Shown one piece after another: positions 58,936-64,000 of a stretch of DNA of 64,000 nt; position 1 is the first letter of the stretch, and each line of letters opens with the position of its first letter. The DNA lies in the NCBI GenBank assembly GCA_020064725.1, contig JAGTWJ010000001.1, forward strand, positions 5,084,001-5,148,000, written 5' to 3'. Made by a program: the position numbers and the translations under genes. The DNA comes from Drechslerella dactyloides (taxonomy: Eukaryota > Ascomycota > Orbiliomycetes > Orbiliales > Orbiliaceae). A model generated the notes under the pieces. It searched no databases, was not told the DNA's origin, and worked only from the letters and a program-made list of their open reading frames with translations.

Positions 58936-61495
58936 TCTGGCGATGGCGACGGGGACAGCGCGGAGGAACACTTGGCTTGGTGGGTGATACCTCCGATTCG
59001 CGACCTAGGTTCGGTATCCGACCGGGTTATGTAAGCTGCTGGCGTCTGCGGCGTCTGCGGCCTGGAGCGAGTCGTGATATCCGTATACGAGAGAGTAGCT
59101 GCCAGCTACCTTGCAAGCTGTCGGAAGGTCGGTTCGCGACAGTCTTAATGGCGCCCGATGGTTCCATCCACCAGCTTCTCGAAATGGTGGGTCTGTTTGC
59201 TCCCCAAGCCGACTACTGTTTGACGTTGCGGCGGTGCGTTTCGAATTCAGCTGGCCCCACCGCAGCAACATCTCTGTGCGACACTGCCAGCCCACGACCG
59301 CGGACCGGCCTCACTAAATCGAGAGCTTCGTGCACGCATAGACCATGATCGCCAAAACCCTTGAGGATGCTCCAACCGTGTAACCGCAGCGCCGGGTCAT
59401 CCGCTGGGCCGAGATGTACGCTATTCTTCAGAATCTTCTACCGAATCCAACCTTACGGTCTTGTCGTCGCATGCGCCCATGTACTGTCACTCTGCTCGCA
59501 TGGTGCTTGTTCTTTCGGCTACAGTCTCATGGCCGGCATTTAGGAACGAATTACTGATATTGAACAAGGAAGCAGGAATCGAAGAACGAGAGAAGCAGCA
59601 AGGTTGCTTCGGATGACCCACTGACTGCAGCGGCAGTCCAATGCGATGCAACCGTTACCCAGATGTGGTGGGAGAACCCTGTCAACTGTCCTCCATCGTC
59701 ACATGCAGGTGCATCCGCCAAGATGGGTGCCTACTGCTGCTTCCACTGGGATGCCCGAGACAAGCAACGAATTGCGGCCAGAGCTTAGCATCACCAAGGC
59801 TCTCGCTTACAACTTGGGCTGTTTTTTAGATTACTGGCTCGGAGTCGTTTGCCTATTCGATTGATCATCCGAACACACCCCACCGCAGCATTGCAGAATA
59901 TGTCGGCGGAAGGGCATCTCGCGATCTCTTATCGCAACGGCCATGCGACAGGGTAACGTCGTTGGAGTCTCGCCTTTATCTCTGGAGAACGAGCGAGGGC
60001 TCAACAGCCTGGTACTGACAGCCATCACCCGCTCGCTCGGTTGCGCGACAGGATACGAATGAAACAAGCTATCCTTCTCCGCAAGCTACCTTGAAAATTG
60101 GCAGAGCCATCAGCCGGTTGCATGGCCCGATTTGTAGATGCAGGAGGGCACGAGAGATGCACACGCGACAGATTACTAGGCCTGCGGTGCCTTGTCACTG
60201 GTGTCACCCATCTCCAACATGTAACAACTTATTGCGCCAGCCGTTTATTGGTGTTCGCCTGTCCCTCGTACAAGATTCTTGTCGTCGAGCGCCTACAACA
60301 CGTAGCTGCAGATGGTATACTCTCTACACGAAGTTATAAATATCACGATATTGGGTTAGTATGTTATTACTAGGCATCACAGGTGCGTCTTACACCCTCG
60401 AAATTCGCCAAATCTACGCGGCGAATAACAACGAGCGAGAGCTTTGGCAATCGATGACTCGAAGTGCTGATCTGCTTGAAATTCGTCTATAGTTTATGTC
60501 TAACTAACTCAAGTAAATCTTATGACAGAGCAACCGATCAATTCGGGCAAATATTCCGGCAGTTTTAATTTTGTGTGGTAAAGACCCCAAAAAAGTGATG
60601 TGACAAAATAATGTACATACTAACTAAGAGCTCTGCGACCACAAAACTAAGGCAAATCAGAAGCAAAGAACCTGAATCTATGGGTGGAAGAAACGCTCGA
60701 TTTTGGGCGATGGTGGCCGCTGGCGTTGCAGTCGTACCATAATTAATTCACAATGGGAGGCGTCAAAGACGGAAAAGTTGCGGCAGCCGGGGTATTCGAT
60801 GTCCATTCTAGGCCCCTGCACCTGCATGATGCAAGTGAACTTACTTTTTCGGAGGGTTGCGACAGCCCGAGAAACCTTGAATTCTGGCCGACCTCGAAGA
60901 GACACAAGCTGTGGGCCAATTTTTTTTGTTTCACTGTCGGTTGACACAACATGCATTCTGGAGGGCAATTTAGGAGGGTAGGTGATCCCCCGAAAGCGCA
61001 ACTGGTATGCAGGATTGCCCATCAGCTCGTCGGTTTGATTACCAAGTTACTAACCCACCTCCTGAATCGTAGTCCCCGCCGGACGATGGGCTAACGAGCG
61101 CAACGGCCACGGCCATCTATGCGTCGGCGCCTCTGTTCACACCTCTATCTCTCACCCTGCTCATATAATTGCAGGAGTGCCAACGATCCTGCGACAACTG
61201 CATCTAAATCGTCTATCCGACAGCCCAACTGCGTCGTACTGCAGTCCTTCTCGTATACCACTCCCTGCCCTTGCCTAGTCGCCTCCAGGGATATGCTTCT
61301 CACCTTCCCCGCTTCCAGTCTTGACTTCCATAAAACCGCCTCCTTCTCCCCTTCGTCTTACACCGTTCCTTCGGATCTTCTCTTGAGAAAGAGCCTCCAC
61401 TCTTCAGAAATCTAACGGTCTTCTCGCCTGGCTCTCCCCACGTTCTGTTACCCTTGGATACGCAAGACCGCCCAGAGTCTTGAGAGTCCTTCACC
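58936..61495. other. Divergent gene-free stretch
   Basis: About 2.6 kb between the deaminase (-) and the UNC93-like gene (+). A CT-rich run near 61300-61400 probably belongs to the carrier's leader. No gene recognised. Confidence 0.6.
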
Positions 61496-63233
61496 ATGAG
61501 CAGCGATGGCCCATCAGAGAAGACTGGTGTCCCGGTCAATACCTTCGATCATGACTCCGAGAGGGTGCCAGTGAGTCAAGAGCGACCATCCGGTTGGCTC
61601 TACCGCGAGCGAAAATTCGGCCCCATCACGATCCCATATTATGCGTCGCCGATCTCCCAGCTACTGATCGTCTCCTTCGTTTGTGTGAGTATCTCCAATG
61701 AGCATTGCTCTTTCTGGACAAAGTTGTGAGAACGAAATTCTGACATGTGACTTGTTGTAGTTCCTTTGCCCTGGTATGTTCAATGCGCTTTCCGGGCTCG
61801 GAGGCGGTGGACAGCTGGACCCTACCGCGGCCGACGAATCCACCGTCGCGCTATATTCAACATTTGCTTCCGTCGCCTTCTTCTCGGGTACCATTTGCAA
61901 CAAAATCGGCATCAAGGCGACCTTGTCTTTCGGTGGGTTCGGATATGCGTTGTACTCGGCTTCGTTCCTGTGTTATAACCACACCAAAAACCGCGGCTTC
62001 GTCATCTTCGCTGGTGTAAGTGCTCAACCGAAGACATTGCGGGCAATATCCGAAGACTGACAATGGGCTAGGCTCTTCTTGGTGTTTGTGCTGGTCTGCT
62101 CTGGTGCGCACAAGGCGCCATCATGGTGAGTTTCAGAATCTTTCCGTGGCCTCGGGTTTGTTCCAGGTGTTAATATGTTGCATTTCTAGATGTCTTATCC
62201 TTCCGAAAAGGCGAAGGGAAGATACATCAGCATCTTCTGGATGATTTTCAATCTCGGTGCTGTCATTGGCAGTCTGGTGAGTAGCAATTGCGATCCCTAC
62301 CTACTCTTGTATTCTCAGTGGCGCTAACTAGAGCGTCAGGTTCCCCTCATTGATAACATCAAAAAGAAGGAGGGCAACGTCGGTGATGGAACTTATATCG
62401 GTTTCCTCATATTGATGGCAGGCGGCGCCATCCTTGCCCTTTTCTTGCTTGATTCGAATAAAATCATCAGAAAGGACGGCTCGAAGGTCATCGCTGTCCA
62501 ACAGCCTACATGGAAGTCCGAGCTCAAGGGGCTTTGGGAGGTTCTACGCGCTGAGCCATGGATCCTCGCCTTGTTCCCAATGTTCTTCTCGTCGAACTAC
62601 TTCTACAGCTACCAGTTCAACGAGTATAATCTCCCTCGATTCAACACCCGAACTCGTCCACTCAACTCCCTGCTCTATTGGCTTTCGCAGATCATCGGAG
62701 CTGGATTCATGGGATACGCCTTGGATACGACCTACATGACCCGCGTTACCCGTGCGCGCGTCGGCTTCATCTTCACGTTTCTCATCACGCTGGGTGTCTG
62801 GGGTGGCGGCTACGCGTTCCAGAGACATTACACCCGCGAGAACGTTGCGAGCATCCCGACCTTCGATTGGCACGATAATGGATACGGTGGACCGCTGTTC
62901 CTGTACATGTGCTACGGTCTCTACGACGCTATCTGGCAAACTTACGTCTACTGGATCATGGGAGCTCTGTCCAACAACTCGCGCAAGTTGGCCATCTATG
63001 CCGGTTTCTACAAGGGCATCCAGAGCGCTGGTTCTGCCATTTCCTTCCGTCTTGATTCCTTGAAAATACCCTACATGAACATGTTCGGGAGCTGCTGGGG
63101 CTTGCTGCTTGGTAGCATGCTTATTGCCTCCCCGCTCATCTTCTTCCGGATCCAGGAGCACATTCCCGCGGCAGAGGATCTCAAATTCTCAGATGAGACC
63201 GAGTCTGTTGAGAGATTCGAGCAGAAGGAGTAG
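61496..63233 (+). CDS. UNC93-like major-facilitator membrane protein
   Basis: Five exons (61496-61684, 61761-62015, 62072-62125, 62190-62276, 62340-63233) give 492 residues, all phase 0. The soluble start ends at ERKFGPITIPYYASPI; about eleven hydrophobic segments follow. Recognisable blocks are CPGMFNALSGLGGGGQ, LGVCAGLLWCAQGAIMMSYP, EKAKGRYISIFW and FNLGAVIGSLVPL, the pattern of fungal UNC93/DUF895 proteins of the MFS clan. The substrate of fungal members is unknown; it should not be taken as a siderophore carrier, since it lacks that family's pattern. The C-terminus is short, acidic and cytosolic. Kozak context is good (caccATGa). Confidence 0.9.
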
Positions 63234-64000
63234 GAAATAGATGTGATATCTGTAGTCTCACATCAGTTGATGTTTTATTGTCGTAATGATTACTTGATGT
63301 TCACTCGCCTTGAGCTTGAGGCTTTAATGGCGTTCATGTGTATTTTTCGGCGGGTTTCACGCTATGGTGGTTTGCTCATTGCACAGCTTGTCCAGGCTGG
63401 AATCACATATATATTTTTAGCGATGGATCTTTCTAATAATCTACGTCTGTTGATGCGTTTTATTAAGACCGTGCAAGTGTCGTTGAGAATTCCTGTGGCA
63501 AGGCTGGCTGGGCTGAATTCAGCGAACGCAAGGCTATGCTTTCCATTTTCTTTTGCAATCGATAGCAGTGGTCGCCGTTGCCCCTCAAACGACCGCGCCT
63601 CAAACCTCACTAATCAGGCTGAATATAGCAGCTCCTCAAGATTACTTAAAGCAATGCAGTTTCACGATGGCCTCAAAACCAGCGCCCAACATTATATAGC
63701 AATAATATATATGCACGATATATACTATGTCTTCCTCCAATAGTTTTCGATTTGTGTATGTCTCGGCTCGACCGAGTGAGCTTTTCGGATACGGAGGTCT
63801 GGATTCGGCGGATTATTGAGACAGCCGATGCTTTCAGGATCGCGTAAACCTGCAACTTAATGCTTCTGTAGACGCCGTTCTGGATCTGGATTTGTGCCCG
63901 AGTATGCAGGCCGGACGGAGCAATCAAATCGATCGGTCAATCAAATCATGTCATAGCCTCATGCGGTCCACGAGACTAGTCTCATGGTGGCTATTTGCAA
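63234..64000. other. 3' flank of the UNC93-like gene to the window edge
   Basis: AT-rich, with short frames only; no gene supported. Confidence 0.6.

Noticed and set aside
61496..63233. Siderophore transporter for the sidA-NRPS pair
   Set aside because: The sequence follows the UNC93/DUF895 pattern and is about 27 kb away with several genes between.

Overview
The window reads as nuclear DNA of a filamentous ascomycete (Pezizomycotina). Most genes carry several short spliceosomal introns (about 50-120 bases, GTRNGT donors, CTNAC-like branch sites, YAG acceptors), intergenic spaces run from 0.5 to 7 kb, and the protein set is typical of that group: a siderophore NRPS with ornithine hydroxylase, a fungal_trans zinc-finger regulator, DUF4360, a HAM1-like protein and a fungal UNC93-like carrier. 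I could not assign a genus.

Layout from left to right: a partial unknown exon (-, at the left edge); a YIPF6/Yip4-type Golgi membrane protein (431-1501 +); a Cys-rich single-pass surface protein with a His-Thr tail (2028-3556 -); a NIT1-type deaminated-glutathione amidase (4347-5871 +); a secreted pepsin-like aspartic protease with a Thr linker and extra Cys module (7333-9251 +); the ESCRT adaptor Bro1 (10415-13496 -); an Rrn11-like Pol I factor (15295-16476 -); the ubiquitin shuttle/protease Ddi1 (17061-18590 +); ornithine N5-monooxygenase SidA (19329-20916 -) divergent from a large hydroxamate-siderophore NRPS (23929-34941 +); a 7.4 kb stretch without recognisable genes; a C2H2/fungal_trans regulator (42307-45710 +); a split tRNA-Asn (48659-48754 +); a small Kex2-site membrane protein (49307-49744 -); a DUF4360 secreted protein (51638-52350 -); a HAM1-like DUF5923/DUF4449 protein (54843-57146 -); glucosamine-6-phosphate deaminase (57802-58935 -); and an UNC93-like membrane carrier (61496-63233 +).

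The functional core is the siderophore pair. SidA makes N5-hydroxyornithine and the NRPS, with two adenylation domains and four thiolation and four condensation domains, would assemble it into a cyclic hydroxamate. The 3 kb shared promoter holds repeated ATCAGAT-type GATA sites, including an exact ATCAGATAA, as expected for control by an iron-sensing GATA repressor. The other genes are mostly single housekeeping or secreted-protein genes with no shared pathway. Points for a second look are the two-A-domain NRPS layout, a stop codon in its N-terminal region that needs splicing to be removed, two genes whose start codons appear to be split by introns, a GC-AG intron, a His-rich repeat tail and a Kex2-type small precursor. 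All gene models were built by eye from frame continuity and splice signals; no database search was run.
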